From the NCBI RefSeq assembly GCF_000283155.1, contig NW_004454170.1:13423458-13487457 (forward strand): DNA of 64,000 nucleotides, given 5' to 3'. Made by a program: the position numbers and the translations under genes. Source of the DNA: Ceratotherium simum simum (taxonomy: Eukaryota > Chordata > Mammalia > Perissodactyla > Rhinocerotidae). The notes beneath the pieces are model-generated. The model saw only the letters and a program-made list of their open reading frames with translations, searched no databases and was not told where the DNA came from. Shown here piece after piece: positions 33,501 to 48,500 of this stretch; positions within the stretch are counted from its first letter, which is position 1; every line of letters starts with the position of its first letter.

Positions 33501-36500
33501 AAAAATGTTTTGAACTGAATGAGTGACAAGGGCAATTAAAAAACAAACTGGTGAAATTTAGAAAAGAAGAAAAATCCTCTAATGAGAATATGACACAATA
33601 TAACCCTTAAAATTCTGGCTAAGGGGTTTTGCAGTCCGGTTGCTTATTCTAAATGCTTCAGTATCTACCCCGCTTCCTTCCTTGGTGCCTGGTGCACTAC
33701 AGGAAGTATAGTGTTCGTGTTGAGCACTGCCATCTTTTCAGAAAGATTGTTGGGTTGAAGAGCTGGGGAAAGTTATAAAACACAGACAGTGTAAATGCGC
33801 TCACCTCACCCTGCTGCCACAGTACAGTGACTCTGGTGTTCGCAGCATCATAGGAGAGAGAAAGGACTATTCCAGACATTATGAGATCTGCGATCAAGTC
33901 CTGCCCTTGCTCCTGATTGTTCTACGACATTGAGGCTCACATAATCACTCTGAGAAAGAGTTTTATTATCTGTTGAATGGGTACAAATTATTACCCTTGA
34001 CAAAGCTGTACTGCTGATTAAAATGAGATAATAGTTGTTTTGGAAAAACGTAAGACTATAATGTAAGTACATTATTTCAGTACTTCAAATCTCAGTAAAA
34101 TGTTCTGCATAGGGTAAGTTCTTAATAAACGTTTGGTGACTGATGGCTGGGAGCAAAGGTTATTATTGAGTTCACTTTCCTTCTCCGGCCCACAGGATAC
34201 AATAGGGGCTCTCAGGGAGTGTGAATGGGGAATGGGTGTGGTAGGGGTGGGGAGGCTCAGAGTAACTCAAGTGAAGTCACCGTCTGTCCTGGTCTTGCCT
34301 CCCAGAACACATTTTCCATGAGCTGCATCCTAGCAAGTCTTTTATGAACGTCACAGAAAGAGGAAATTCAATCTAAATTAGATTGCTACTGATAAAGCAC
34401 TCTTTTTGGAGATTTTATTTGTTATAATTTAGAAAAGTATAGAGTTTGCAGATGACAGAAATTAATAAAATTCAAAGGCTTATTAAGACCTACATAATAT
34501 TCCTAGATTTTGCCCACAAAATTGAGGGGGTTTCTTAGGAGATTTTTAAAGATTTATACAAGTTCATATTCTTTTTGATCTAAGTACACATTGCAATGTA
34601 CTACACCTCATCAAAGTACAATGCTCCTTTCACACTTTTGTGTAAAGAGGGTACTATGGAAATCGATATTTTTTTCTTTCTACTATCACTATACATTGTC
34701 CAAAACTCTGTTGCGACCCCTATAACTTTGTATGTTGATTATGTACTTATTTGCATGTCTGTCTCCACTAGACTCTAAGATTCTAAAGGGAAGAGACTGT
34801 ATATTATTCATCTGTTTAAACCTTTTGCATCCTGCAATGCTAGCACATGATTGTTTCTCATCATTTGTAGACTCAAAGAATGAATGGATTATTTAATCAA
34901 TTACCCACCGATCACTAAGACAAAGTATAAAATAATGCCTAACACTGAAATAAATTTACTGAGCACTCTTCCCATTTCCCCTTTCATCTTAGCTAAATTG
35001 TGAAAAAATGTTTGAAGGGGTCTATTCCCATTTAGTTTTAAAAATATGGAATATGACTTGTTTAGTCACTCTTGCTCCTTTTAGGAAGACCATACTAAAA
35101 ATGTTTCTCAACTCTTTTCTTTTGCTTAATTGCTTTCTCATTGCTTCTCCTACTTGCAAAAGCAATGTTTAAAGATAAGTCTGACCAAAGGGAATGGGAA
35201 AGAAGACGAAGCAACTAGGAGAATAATTATTCATGAAAAGAAAACACCTAATTTCTCACACTCTCCTAAGCTGGTTTTAAGTCAAGTTGCAGGAATAAAC
35301 ATCCCGTTTTCTTACCTTGACATGTCTTTCCGTTGAACATGAGTTGATAGCCAGGTGGGCAAAGACACTGATAGCTTCCAAAGGTATTTTTACACTCATG
35401 TTGGCAGGTGTCTCTATTTTCACATTCATCAATATCTGTGCAGAAAGAAAGCAGAGTGTATAATCATGTAAAAGAAAGACAGAAAGTGTGACAGAACCAA
35501 CTATAAACAAGTTGTTGATATACAATAAAAAAACTTCTTAGTAATTTTATATTCGTGTTTTAAATGCTCAGAGCTGTTTTATATCAGGATCTGTTTCAAA
35601 TGGAATCCACTATAAACTATACTATATTATAAAACACGAACATCGCTTCTGTGTATAAGCATATATAAGCTGAAGCCCCAAACTGGCCAATTTCTATATT
35701 AGTTAAGTAACACTGGAATGACAGACAAAGCAAATTTGTATGAGATCCTAAACCACCAAGGTACTAAACTCTTGATGGAATAGGAGAATTTACCTAAAAT
35801 TTACCTAAAAGATAGTTTCTATTGAGATTAATTGGGAAAAAATATTAGTTTTTATTTTATTTAATCATTAGCTGCCTTTCTCTTTCCAACAGCCATGCAT
35901 AGCTTCCCATACACAGAGATCATCAAACGGAAGTGTTTTTATTTTAGGGATAGTAATATTCATCAAACTTCATACAATTGTAAAGTGCTAATGGCAACTA
36001 CATACATATAGTTGCTATCACCTTGGGCAGGCCACTTAACTTCTCAAGATTTCAGGGGATTCTTCTGCCAAAAGGAGTCATTGATACAATCTCCCTACTT
36101 CACAGGTTTCTTGGAAGGTTCATATACAGTAATACATGGGAAAACATTTTATAAATTATAGAGAGCTATCTGCTATTATTAAACAATGCCAAGAAAACAG
36201 CAATAAAAAGGACAGTGAGAATAGATGATAATTAAAAATTAATTGATATTTGCTTTCAGGATAAGGGATGTGACTTGGGAGGCCTCAAATTTCTTGCTCC
36301 AATTGTGTTCTGCTTTGACTAATATTAAAATTTGCTCCCAGTCCCTGAGCATACACCAACCAGTGGAAGAACGAAGAGGAGAACAGGACACGAAATGTGA
36401 GCAGGAGTGCTACAGGAGGGAGGTAAAGAGAAGACAAAGTGAAAACTAGGAAATGACTCAGAGCAAAAGGATCTGTTCATTTTGCATATGCTCAGAATAT

Positions 36501-39500
36501 AATTGCAATGATTCAAAATCTGTTAATGATAAACACTCATCAAATATTTGTTTGTCAATGTTTTTGCCCCATTTTAGTTAACCAAAGTATTCATTCTAGA
36601 ACTGTGTGACTTATTTTTACCTTTTCTCTTTATAATCTGCTTTAACCTAAAATAACACCAGAAATGTAAATGATGTTGAACTATAAGTAATCAACATTGC
36701 ACTTCCCACAGTATGAATTTTAAAGTAGCCCCAAGTGTGATATCTGTGTTGAGAAGCAATGCAATGTTCAGTTTTTCCGTTAAGCTTAGGAAACAATTCC
36801 TTAAAAAGCTAAAATTTAGCTCAAGTCTAACAAAAGTTCATAGTGTTAATGTGCATCTTTTGTAAGTTGTCTATCCCGGATGGTTAACAAAAGGCATTTG
36901 GTGTTTATTGCAAATTGTTCTTGTTACATAATTCCAAAGCTGTCTACAATCTTAGTGTAAATTTCTTTATTCGGACCAACACTATAAAACACTCACCCTA
37001 TTTTAAGAAATGTTTCTAAATGTTTAAGCCTATTAATTTCCCTAAATTAAAAAATATCTAGTAATTGTCTAGTTATAGAAGTTTACTTTAGATTCTCCAA
37101 GACTGGTCCTCACTCTGAAACAGTACTGCCTCAAACGATAGATGGTTTGGGGAAGATAATTCTTATAAACATAATATTAGTGTAATATAAACACAAAGAC
37201 ACAGAAAACATTTATAAGACTCTACTATGATCAAACTACAGAGTATAGATAGTGATAAAGAGATAGAGAATTGGGTTATTAATCAGGAAGAGTTTCCTAA
37301 AATGATTTGGACCTTCAGATGATTTAGAAGAAATCAGCTAGATGGTGTATGGTGTGGCGAGATGTAATTTAATTCATTTATCAGAGCATAAACTAAGATT
37401 TTTGGGCTGGAGAGGAAAGGTAGAAGAGAGAGAAGAGCTTATCTAAGATGAAAGTGGAGAGTGGGATGATGAGAAGCTATGAAAACCCTTCAGTGGGAAT
37501 GACTATTTAGAAGAAACTTTGAAAGACAAAATGTCAGATGTTAATTTTGTCAATAAAAGAATAGTAAAAAGTTTTAACTATCACAGAGTCAGGTCAAAAT
37601 TGTGGGCATGAAAAATTACCAACACTCAGAACGGTTTGCAGCAGGCTGAGAGTGGTGTTGGACACACTCGCAAGGATAGTGGAGTCCACAGGTTTGGTAA
37701 TGAAATAGTGTTTGACCATATGGGACAAGAGAGTTATTAATGAATGCATTCATGTTTGAAATTCATAGAGTAAAAGAAACTAGCACTGTCTACAATTCTA
37801 GGAAGCTGATCCCAGGGAGAAGACTTCGTATGCACCATATTAAGCTTCAGGTACATTAGGACATCTAAACAGAAAAGTTCTAGGAAAATGTGGATCTGAA
37901 GAATAAAGGTTAGGGTTAAGTATCCAGAGGGTTTGAGGGTCCAGCCAAGTAGAGGTGATATGAGAAACTGGGTCCACCTAAGAGTGACTAAGGAAGCATG
38001 TCTGAGAAGATAATGATGCAGGAACAGGGCTTGGAGAAGGGTAAAAAAAAAAAAAAAGACAAAAATTGAAGTCAGAAGGAGAAGAAGTTTTTTAAAGTTT
38101 AAAAGAAATGTTTAACAGAATGCGTATTTCAGAGAGAATAAGGAACAAGTAGAATACTTAAGAAAAATGCAAGAAAATGAGGTTGGCATAGGGGTCTTTC
38201 AATTTAACCAGAATTTCTGTTTTTTCCCTCCCTTCTTGCCTCCCTCCTCCCTTTCTTCCTTGCCTTCTTTTTTCATCTAATAAATAGTGGGGTTAAATTG
38301 TGTTTGCTAATTCCTCCTGGTGCATAGGTCAATGACATGCAAACTGTGGACACTCACAGAAAACTGAGTTAAAAGAATGACAGTGGTAATGCTCGCAAGT
38401 TAACTGAAAACAATGTGTCAATTCTTGAGTTTGAAATTACACTTCACTTTTGCAAACAAATTACAGACTTCTGAGTTTAGATGAAGATATTGAAAGCACA
38501 CATTTTAGAGTGATGGAAGCAACTGAATTTTGTCCTGGCTCACATTATCTTTTCAGTCACGTATATACACAAAATAATCAAACTGAGAAATTCCATGGGG
38601 AGTGTGGGACAATAATTAACGCAGTGTTGGTTGTGATATAGAACAAGGTGACGGAGTAGCTTTCACTTTTAACCCACTGCTTTGGCATCAATCAGATACA
38701 GGCATAATCTGATGGCATTATATTATGCGGCAACATGCATATTCTCTTTTTAAAAAAACCATATTCTGGATGCCACTGAAATTTACTTCTATATAGCATT
38801 AAATTTAGTAACACTTTTAGGGGTGATCAACAAAGAGAAACTGTCAATATAAAATAATAAATTGTCAGAATGCACACATGTAAATACATCATTTATTTAA
38901 ATAAACTTTGTAATAGTTTTAGGTGCCAGAGTAAATGTCTTGAAACTTTGAGTCATCCCAGATTTGAGATCAGATGTAATTCACTACACCCCATGATCAC
39001 AGGTGCTGTCCTATGCTTAGAGTCTGGCCCATAAGTGAGCCCACAGAAAGGAAATGTAATATGGCTGACATTTACCTACACATGTGTCATGGCTTGCCTC
39101 AGAGCCTTCAGGGCAAGTTTTCCTAACAGTCCTTCTAGTCCTGGAGAGAGATGTTCTGCTGTTTCTATACTCTGAGTAGGCGCTGTAGAGATGTGAGTAC
39201 TGTCTGTAATGCTGCTGAGGTTGATAGTTGTTTCTCACAGGGGAGAACCGTGCAAGATTATAGCTATTGTACTGAGTGCCATAATTTGGCAGCCTCTCCA
39301 ATCCAGCGCAAGATTTCCCGTCCCCTAATAAATGTTGTCCTGGTGGACAGATACACTTGAAGCTGCCGGGGGTGTTGGAGCACTGATATGCACAAGGCTT
39401 ATGCACTTGTTCACATTCATTAATGTCTGCTCGTGTGCCATGATACATAAAAAAGAGAAAAAAAAAAACAAACACATACACACACAAAACACAGAAATAA

Positions 39501-42500
39501 ACAATCAGTCTGTGAAACAAACTGAAGACATTATGTTACCCTCCAAGCCAAGAATATAGTAAGTTCTTAACTGTTGTGAACTTTTGAGAAAGCTTTAATC
39601 ATTCAGTTATAAATATATACAAAGATTCTATGACTCTCCCTAAAGGTTGCTTCACATGTACAGTAGAAACATAAAGGGTCATATGGAAAAACATGGCCTG
39701 GAATCCAGAAAAACAAGAGTTCAAAGTTAATATAGACCTTAATTCTGTTAGTGGAGGAAACAACACAATCACATCTCTAGTTTGCATTTAATTATAATAT
39801 TGATAACTAGTGTCTCTAATCTTTCACACAATTACAAGTTTCAGATGCAGGAATGTTCGTACAACTACAAACATTTTTATTTTATTTTGTCTCTTTTCAA
39901 TCAATAAGTATTAATTAGTAATCAAGCCAAGCACATTTTTTTTTTACAAAACATTTTTAAAAAGAAAATGAAGACAGAGAATCATTTCTTACTAAGATAT
40001 AAACTCACAAAGTCCACAAAATTAAAGAAAATTATTTTTCTTTTTATTCCTAGGTCAACACAGAGTATGTACTTGCTACTCTTCCTGTAAATTGGAAAAG
40101 TGAATGAAAACCAGATATCAAAACCAAATTCTTTAATTCATTACCACAGTGGTATATGAAAGAAAACAACATGAATAAGTAGAATAAAAGTAGCAAATTT
40201 TGCTTTAAAAATTGTTTTAGTAGGCAAAATTTAAAATTAACATTTTTAATCTCTTTAAGGCAATGGCCCTACCTTCTTCATTGATTTATCCCCCAGCCCT
40301 ATGCCTGACATCCAACTTCAGGTCAAAGTAGTAAACAAATGAACACATTTCATTCTGCTAGGTCACTATCATGACTGATCAAGATGTTAAATTATATAGA
40401 AATTACAATATCTAGATAGAAGACTAAAATGATAGGTATTTCTGCTATTAAAAAGTATTTATTTTAAAAGAATCTAGTAATGGTATTACTTTAAACATTT
40501 GCCATGTGCAAATACCCTACTGTGCTAGGGACTGCATAAAGACAGAACTAAGTCTTTATGGGAAAACTGGCTATAAATAATTGTTAAGTAGACAACCAAG
40601 GCGACCAATTTGCCTCTTAAAAGTATAGCATGCAATTTGCCAATTTGCCTCTTAAAAGCATAGCATGTAAAACAGAAGCCAGTATTTAAAAGCCACACAA
40701 TTTTCTTGCTGCACTTAAATATTCTGAGGAGTATAATTTGATAGATCAGTTTCTTGATTATAAACACATTAATTCTCTAAAAAGCATATGGTTACCTTCT
40801 TACAGATATTTGCTATTGTCTGTTACCTTCCTTACTTTATATTCAATTATAAGTAAGATGGAAACAAATAGGCAATTGGGAAAATTAAATGAGATTCTTA
40901 GCAGAGGGAGTGGCACATAGTAAGCAGGAAACATATGGTAGATAAAGTTAATAATTATCAATTCACTTAAATTTTGTGTTCACATTTTAATCCCTCATAC
41001 CTAACCTTTCATATTACACATGAGTATACTTCATATTCAAATAAAATGTATATATGCAAACATTTATGTCATGTGCATAGAGGGATAATCAATGAGATAA
41101 TCTTCATAATTAAGTTGTCATGGCAATTACATCAGAACCTCACTTTGATATGTGTATAGTAAGCACTCCATAAGTGGTTATTATTGTCACTTGAAATGTC
41201 AGTGTAAAGTGAACTCCATATGAAGTCTCTAAGAAGTAATTCAAATTATGTTATGAATTACTTAAACCAATGTACAAATCTTCTAATTGTAGCAAGAAAG
41301 CATTTGAGGATAGAGAGTGGTCCTAATCAAATTGGTAAGGCTAGGTAACTATATTAGTAGCTCTATTACTCAATAAGAGTTCCTTTAACTTACCCAAACA
41401 CGGTCTTCCAACTCCTTGAGACCGGTAACCTCTTGGACATACACAACGATAGCTGCCTCTTGTATTCTCACATATCTGGTTATATCTGCACTGATGGGTC
41501 CCATCTTTACATTCATCAATATCTACAGACATGGAGGCAATAAAAAGTAATAACATTTCCTCTTTCAAAACCTAAAGTCATTATATTTGAAATGAACATT
41601 CTTTAAAAAATTGCCAAAGGTTGCATTTCTCACCATGTGGTTGAGACCTGGAATCAGAAAACCTGGGTTCAAGTCCCAGCTCTGCCAATTATTAACTGGC
41701 TCCTTTTCCTCCTCTTGCTCCCTACTATGGAAAGAGTTTTATTCTCAGCTTTTTTCGTTTTTTCCCCCACTTCTCTATAGTCCCTCCTCCCTTGGCCATC
41801 TTATTTACACTAGTGACTCTAGTAAGCCTGTCTATGTAGATTTAGAGCAGTAGTACTACCTTGCTTCTTATCTACACTCCCATATTTCTAGCTGCCAGCT
41901 GGGCATCTCTATCTCCATGTTTTACCAGCACAGTACTTCAAACTCAACATGTCCCCAGTGTCTTATCATTACTCCTTTATTTATGATAACAGCAGTCTTT
42001 TTTCCCCAGACAACCAGCCTGCAAACATCAGAGTTATCTTCATCTTATCCCTTCAGTTTCCAAGATCAGGTAATTCTACTTCCTTCAATCAAACCCATCT
42101 ATCCCCACTTTCCATTTCCACTTGGCTATATTTTTGCTTCTTAAACAGTCTTCTGATCTTTTAGCTCATCTCATTTCTAATTAATCTTATACATAATTAC
42201 AGAGTCAACATTCTTAAAAATATTGACAGTTGCACATAACTGCATATGATGCTCTGACTTGGCTACTGTTCTTAGGAGTTAAGAAAAATATTTACCTATA
42301 TACATATTGCTGAAAAGAGTCTTTGAAATATGATATTCCAACCCCCTAAGCATTTTTTTTTAAGTATACTAAATCCCCATGTACCTCAATAAGTATCAAC
42401 AAGTAAGTGGTCAATATTCCTTCTCCCTCCACTCTTATAATATTATTTTGAAACAAATCCAAAGATATTGCAACTTTATTAATAAATATTTCAGGATGAA

Positions 42501-45500
42501 AATTTTAAAAAGTGTATTTTTAAAATTAGAAACTTAAACTCAAATTTCTGCCTCATCTTTAGACTTGTTCAAAATCAGATAGCCGTCAAGAAGGAATGAT
42601 GAATTTTAACACTATCTCTAAGTCTAGCTCTTTTCTCTTCTACAGGACTTCTTTCTTTCTTACCTTTTTCAACCTCCACCTATTAACATTCCATTCAAGG
42701 CCATATTTAAATGTGATCACTTTCATGACACTTCTGATCGTCACTCCTATTAGATGTGATCACTCTTTCGAGTATTTTCAATTTTATCTGTACCTCTTTT
42801 ATGGTGTTTCATTCTGTCTTGTATTATAGTTTGTTTTTTTTTTCTTTTGGTGAGAGGAGTGAAGTTGGCCAATCTATCCCAGTAGATTGTAAGTACATGA
42901 GAGCAGAAATGGTATCTGCTTCATTTTTGTAAATCCTGCAACTCCTAGTTGTGCTAACTACGGCAGACTGGTACAGAATAGGCAGACAAAGAATAAACTT
43001 ATGGAGAAATATAATTTACTATATTGTCTAGTCATTGATTTGATATTTAAAGAATATCTCATTCAAAAATAATTATATTTTGAACTTTTAATAAATCTCT
43101 ACAAACATAATTTTTTCTCACCCCCATGATATTCTAAACATATATGCTCAATTTCATATTAGAAATAATGTGAGACAATATTAATTTATGTGGATATTAA
43201 ACTATGTAAACCAAATATATAATTGATGGGAGCTCAAATGGTCATAGGTCTCCATGGTGAGCTTCCACTTCCTGGTATAGCCGACTCTAGAACCCCAGAG
43301 CTCAACCATACTAGAAGTTGGGAGTAAAAAACCTATGGAAAAAGAAAAATTTCCTTGTTAGATTAAATGTATTCTAAGTATTAATTTTAAAAATGGATGC
43401 CTTATTTGGCTTGTTGATGGTAAACGGATCTCAGTTATCAAAAGAGTCAGACACTCACCAATGCAGGTTCTGTTTTCTGCCTTGGTCATTCCGTTTGGAC
43501 AAAGATCAATGCACTTGTAGCCACCACGGGTGTTCTTGCAGTGCTGATCTGGTCTGCATACATTCTGTCTACACTCGTTCACATCTTGATAAAAGAACAA
43601 AGGTATTGCAGATTAAGAAAATGATTTATTCCATTTTTCCATAGAAATTATACCTTTGGATTTTAAAGATATTATAAACTAATATAGATGTTGATTATAT
43701 AATCATTGAGTAAGGTTAAAGTGTTTAAACCCATCAAAGTCTGTAACATACTTTATTTTACAACAGAATGATAATAAAATATTACTTCACAGAGCTGACA
43801 GCCATACCAACCACTTCTTCCTCCTAGAATAATTAAAAATTATATATATATTATATATAAGTTTATATACTATGCTTTTGTGAAAAAATTTGGTAAATAT
43901 AATAGGGGAAATGTTAAAAAAGTGGTTATGTAAGTAGAAAATGAAACCTAAAAGTATAGTATTTGCTTCCATTCTGTTTTTGCCTGGATTACATCCCTAT
44001 TTGATTCCAGCCCAGGACACAGGATATGATTAGATCAGACACCATTAAGAAGTTACAAAGATGTCACTGCTTTGAATTTAAACTTTCTTTCTTACCTATG
44101 CATTTTCTGCCTTTGAGCTGGTACCCAGGTTCACATCCACAGTGAAAACTTCCTATGGCATTGAAACAGCGGTGGTGACAGGGGCTGGATTCTTGACATT
44201 CATTAATATCTGTTAAATAAAACAAAACTTTCATTGTATGCTGCTAGGAAACTTGGGTTAATTTATCCCAAATGTTTAACATTTTAATGTTCTTTGATCA
44301 TTATCGTGTTTAAGATCGTCCCTAAAACTAATACAATACAATTGCTCTCATATGATCTGCTAGATAATTGATAGAATTAACTGCTGGAGAGGGATCTCTC
44401 TTCAACACTCCTCAAACGTAGACATTAGCTAGTGACTCAGAACTATGTCGATGCAACACTCCTCAGCTTTAACTAGTTTACCATATGGTTCCCACTCCTG
44501 TTTCTAGGCAGTTTCAGCCCTGGAATGTTGCTGACAGACTGGAATACTGGGGTAAGGGGAAAAAAAAAAAAAAAGGTAAGGTCTTCTGCAATATCTTTTG
44601 CAATTGACTTTTCTTCCTTATTTTTGCTGCTATTAGCCTGATGCACGTCTTTATCACCTTGTGACTGATTGATTACAGCAACTTGAGCATCTATCCTCGT
44701 CTGTAGTCATTGCCAAATTAATCCTCCCAAATACCATCTGGGTCACAGTGTAAAAAAATATACAGGCATGAACTATCCAAACTCGTGTGCACTTGCCTGT
44801 TTTTTGTTCCTTCTCTCTCTTTCCTTCCAGTCCCAGAGGAAGAGAGACCTCTTCTCCTATTTAAGGCAAGTCCCTCTCTTTGAGCTTTTGAGCTCTGTAG
44901 CCCATCTCCTCCTTCCTCACCAAGATGAGGATTGTGGTCCATTGATCATTCCCTCCTCTTGTGTATTTTTAAAGTCCTTCTTCCTTACTGTCATCTTTCC
45001 CATAACCCTACAGATACAATCAAATCTCTCCTATCCGAACAAAATCCCTCTCTCAGGTCTACACTCATCTCAAGCTCCTGCCACTTCTCTATTGTTCTAT
45101 ACTAAACCCTTCAAAAGAACAATCACAATATTTAGGCTCTTCATGTCCTCACCTTACATTTTCAAACTCGAGACTGCCAATGTCTTATTTTGTATTTTGT
45201 TTTCTATTTGAGACCTTTTAACTTAATCTTTCAAAATCTGCACATGTTAATATAAATGCACAAATGTGATCATATACTTTAAAAAGACTTTCTTAGCGTA
45301 GTTTTTTCTTCTTCCTCTTTTGCTTGCCCTCCCTTATCCCTTTTCACCCTCCTTGCCCACCAAAGCCAACACATTAACAGTCTAGTAAAGATAATAACAT
45401 ACCTCTTCTAGGTAAACATATGTATGTCTCCACCTAAACATACAAATCCATTTCATTTTTCTCTGCTTATTATTTGTTTTACAGTCACATAATCTTTTCT

Positions 45501-48500
45501 ACACAAGTTACATATACTTTCCTACATCTTGGTGTTCTCACTCGACACCTCATGGAAATTCCTCTAAGCCAAACAGTTGAGCTCCATTCCACTCTTTATA
45601 ATGACCACACAATGGTTCATGGTGTGGATGTACCATAATTCATTCATTTTTTCTACTATTAATGAGCATTCAGTTTTGTATCCACTGTTTCTGCCTCTAT
45701 GAAAAATCTTGATAGCGGCTTTATTCATAATTGTTAAAATTTGGAAGCACTAAAACATTCTTCAGTAGGTGAATGGATAAATAAACTGTGGTACATTCAC
45801 ACAATGCAATATCATTCAGCACTAAAAAGGAATGAGCTATAAACCCATGAAAAGACATAGAGGAAACCTAAAAGCGTATTACTAAGTGAAAGAAGCCAAT
45901 CTGAAAAGGCTACATTCTGTATGATTCCAACTATATGACATTCTGGAAAAGATAAAACTATGGAGACAATAAAAAGATCAGTGATTTTCAGAGATTGGGA
46001 GGAGAAAGGGATGAACAGATAGAACACAGAAGATTTTTACGGCAAGGGAAATTATTCTGTATGATACTATAATGGAGGATACATGTCATTATTCATTTGT
46101 CAAAACCCATAGAATGTACAACACCAAGAGTAAATCCTAATGCAAACTATGGACTCTGGGTGATAATGACGTGTCAGTGTAGGTTCATCCCTGGTGAAAA
46201 ATGTACCACTCTGGTGCAGGTTGATAGTAGGGGAGGCTATTCAAGAGGTGGGGCAGGGAGTGTATGGGAAATTTCTTTACCTTCTATTCAGTTTTTTTTT
46301 TTCCCCCCAAAGCCCCAGTAGATAGTTGTATGTCCTAGTCGCACATCCTTCTAGTTGCTGCATGTGGGATGCGGCCTCAGCATGGCCGGAGAAGCGGTGC
46401 GTCGGTGTGTGTCCGGGATCCGAACCCCGGCCGCCAGTAGCGGAGCACGCGCACTTAACCACTAAGCCACAGGCCGGCCCTTCTACTCACTTTTGCTGTG
46501 AACCTAACACTGCTCTAAAAAATAAAGTCTATTTTAAAAAGTCCTGCAATAAATATTCCGGTATTCTTATGCAATGGAGTTTTATGAAACAGATTCTATT
46601 AGATTGTGCTATATAATTTCCTCTCTCAAATATAACAAGCAAATGTTATTAGTCAAAACCATTGTGCTACCAATATTTAAAATAGCCATGGAATATTATA
46701 TCTAGAGATCTTACCAAGAAGCTCAATCTATAAAACAAAGTTTACTTTAAAGGATTCAACAGACAGGAGATCTTAGTTCTTAGTATAATGAAGATAAAAC
46801 AAGGGCCTCCATTTTTATACCATGACAATTCAGCCCATCAGAGGTTCTTCGAAAGCCAATTCCACAGCGGACCACACAGCGATAGGATCCAATGGTATTG
46901 TCACAGTCCTGACCAGCATGGCAGGTGTGTCCCCCCAAAGCACACTCATCAATATCTGCAACAAAGTGAGTCACTCAACTAAGGTGAGCTGAAGAAAACC
47001 AACATGAGAACCTGCTGTGAAGTAAGGATAAGAAAGGCAGTGAATGATAAATATACAAGAGCATGAATGCTGAATATTTTGGTTGAGTCATTTCAGGTGG
47101 GTTAAATAGCAGACAAGCTCAAAGCAACATAGTGATATCTTCACAGATCAGCCCATCCATTAAATGGACCACTTATAAATTAGGTGGCTTTAAAAAAGTT
47201 ACTTCCCCTTTCTGAGAACTGTTTTATCATCTGTAAAATGAGGATAATAATATCTATCTCTCAGTGTTGCTCTGAAAATTAAAGAAAATCATGTATACAA
47301 GGTGCCCAATCCTTACTGGGTAGTCCATAAAAGTTATTCCTCTCCCTCCTATACCTCTCCTCCCCCTCTCTTTTGCATTTAGAAGGGGGCCTCCTTGGCC
47401 ATAGAGAGAAAAATCCTTTCTTCTTTTCATCACTTTTAATTTATAAAACTAGATTCTTACACAATTCTAACTTTGAAACATAGCTAGAGTCTGATAAAAA
47501 AGTGAGTTTTTTTTAATGTTCCCAAAGTGCTACCAAGATTGTGCAGTTTACCTGAATTCTTTATAACCTCTTTATTCCTTAGTTTTATCATTGTAAAATG
47601 AGTATGGTAATAGTCCTGCCTGACTCTCCTCATCGTGTTGTGGGGATCGACAGAGTTCCTGCCCAAAGAGTGTCCCATATGAAGACAGTGTGTGGAGCAG
47701 TATTCCTTCTTTCTTACTTTTTCGACCCAATGAAAATCGTCTCTGTTGCCAACGCGGGGGCAGAAAGAGTAGGAAAGAAGGGCATAGGTCTATCACAGTT
47801 TTCCTAGTCAGAGACTGCTGTGACCATTGCTTAAACGTGTCTAGTAGATTCAGCTTGGTGAATACCTTGACAAGTTCTTCCATCCGCAGCTATGGTGAGG
47901 CCTTTTGGGCAGGAGCAGTAATAGGTTCCCACGGCATTGTGGCAGATATGGGAGCAGGGATTCCCTGCCGCACATTCATCTTCATCTGAAAGAAGAAACA
48001 AAAAGGCCCAATCAGTATGTAAACCCCCTACTTTCGAGGAGTTACTCAAGTTGGTAAAAATAGTTGCTTATAGAGGCCAATGAATTGAATCAAATGTAAT
48101 GGAAAATGCTCTAAGTGCCACAAAATGGAAACACTAAATAAAAATTGATTTGGGGCCCCTAAACTATCTTTGATAATGAATAGATGTTTAGATGAATTCT
48201 AAAATAGCCATGACGATAGCTAAGATATAATGATGACTTACTATGATCTAAATGCTTTTTACCTACCTTAGCTCATTCCTCACAACATTCCTAGGAGACA
48301 CATATTTTTATTACTACCTTCATTTGGCATAATAAAACTGAGGAACAGGGGCCAGCCGGCCCCATGGCGTAGTAGTTAAGTTTGGTGCACTCCACTTCTG
48401 CGGCCCAGGTTCGGTTCTCAGGCGTGGACCTACACTACTCATTGGCGGCCGTGCTGTGGTGGCAACCCACACACAAAATAGAGGAGGATTGGCACCGATG

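Larger units (their letters stand above)
29236..35315 (-). other. HMCN1 6.1-kb intron between cbEGF 7 and 8
   Basis: The largest intron in the window. It holds a hAT-like element at about 30080-30297, a short minisatellite near 31004-31042, and two EREs at 31180-31430 and 31544-31813. The rest is unique AT-rich sequence with no exon signal. Confidence 0.65.
44210..46820 (-). other. HMCN1 intron with L1 3' ends and a nested ERE
   Basis: The 2.6-kb intron separates cbEGF 2 and 3. Positions 44600-45640 look like an old LINE 3' region with weak evidence. 45695-46545 is a clearer L1 3' end split by an ERE. The remainder is unique. Confidence 0.6.

Noticed and set aside
35277..35525. An 82-codon minus-strand frame over cbEGF 7
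   Set aside because: It is out of frame with the EGF signature and would not join neighbouring exons.
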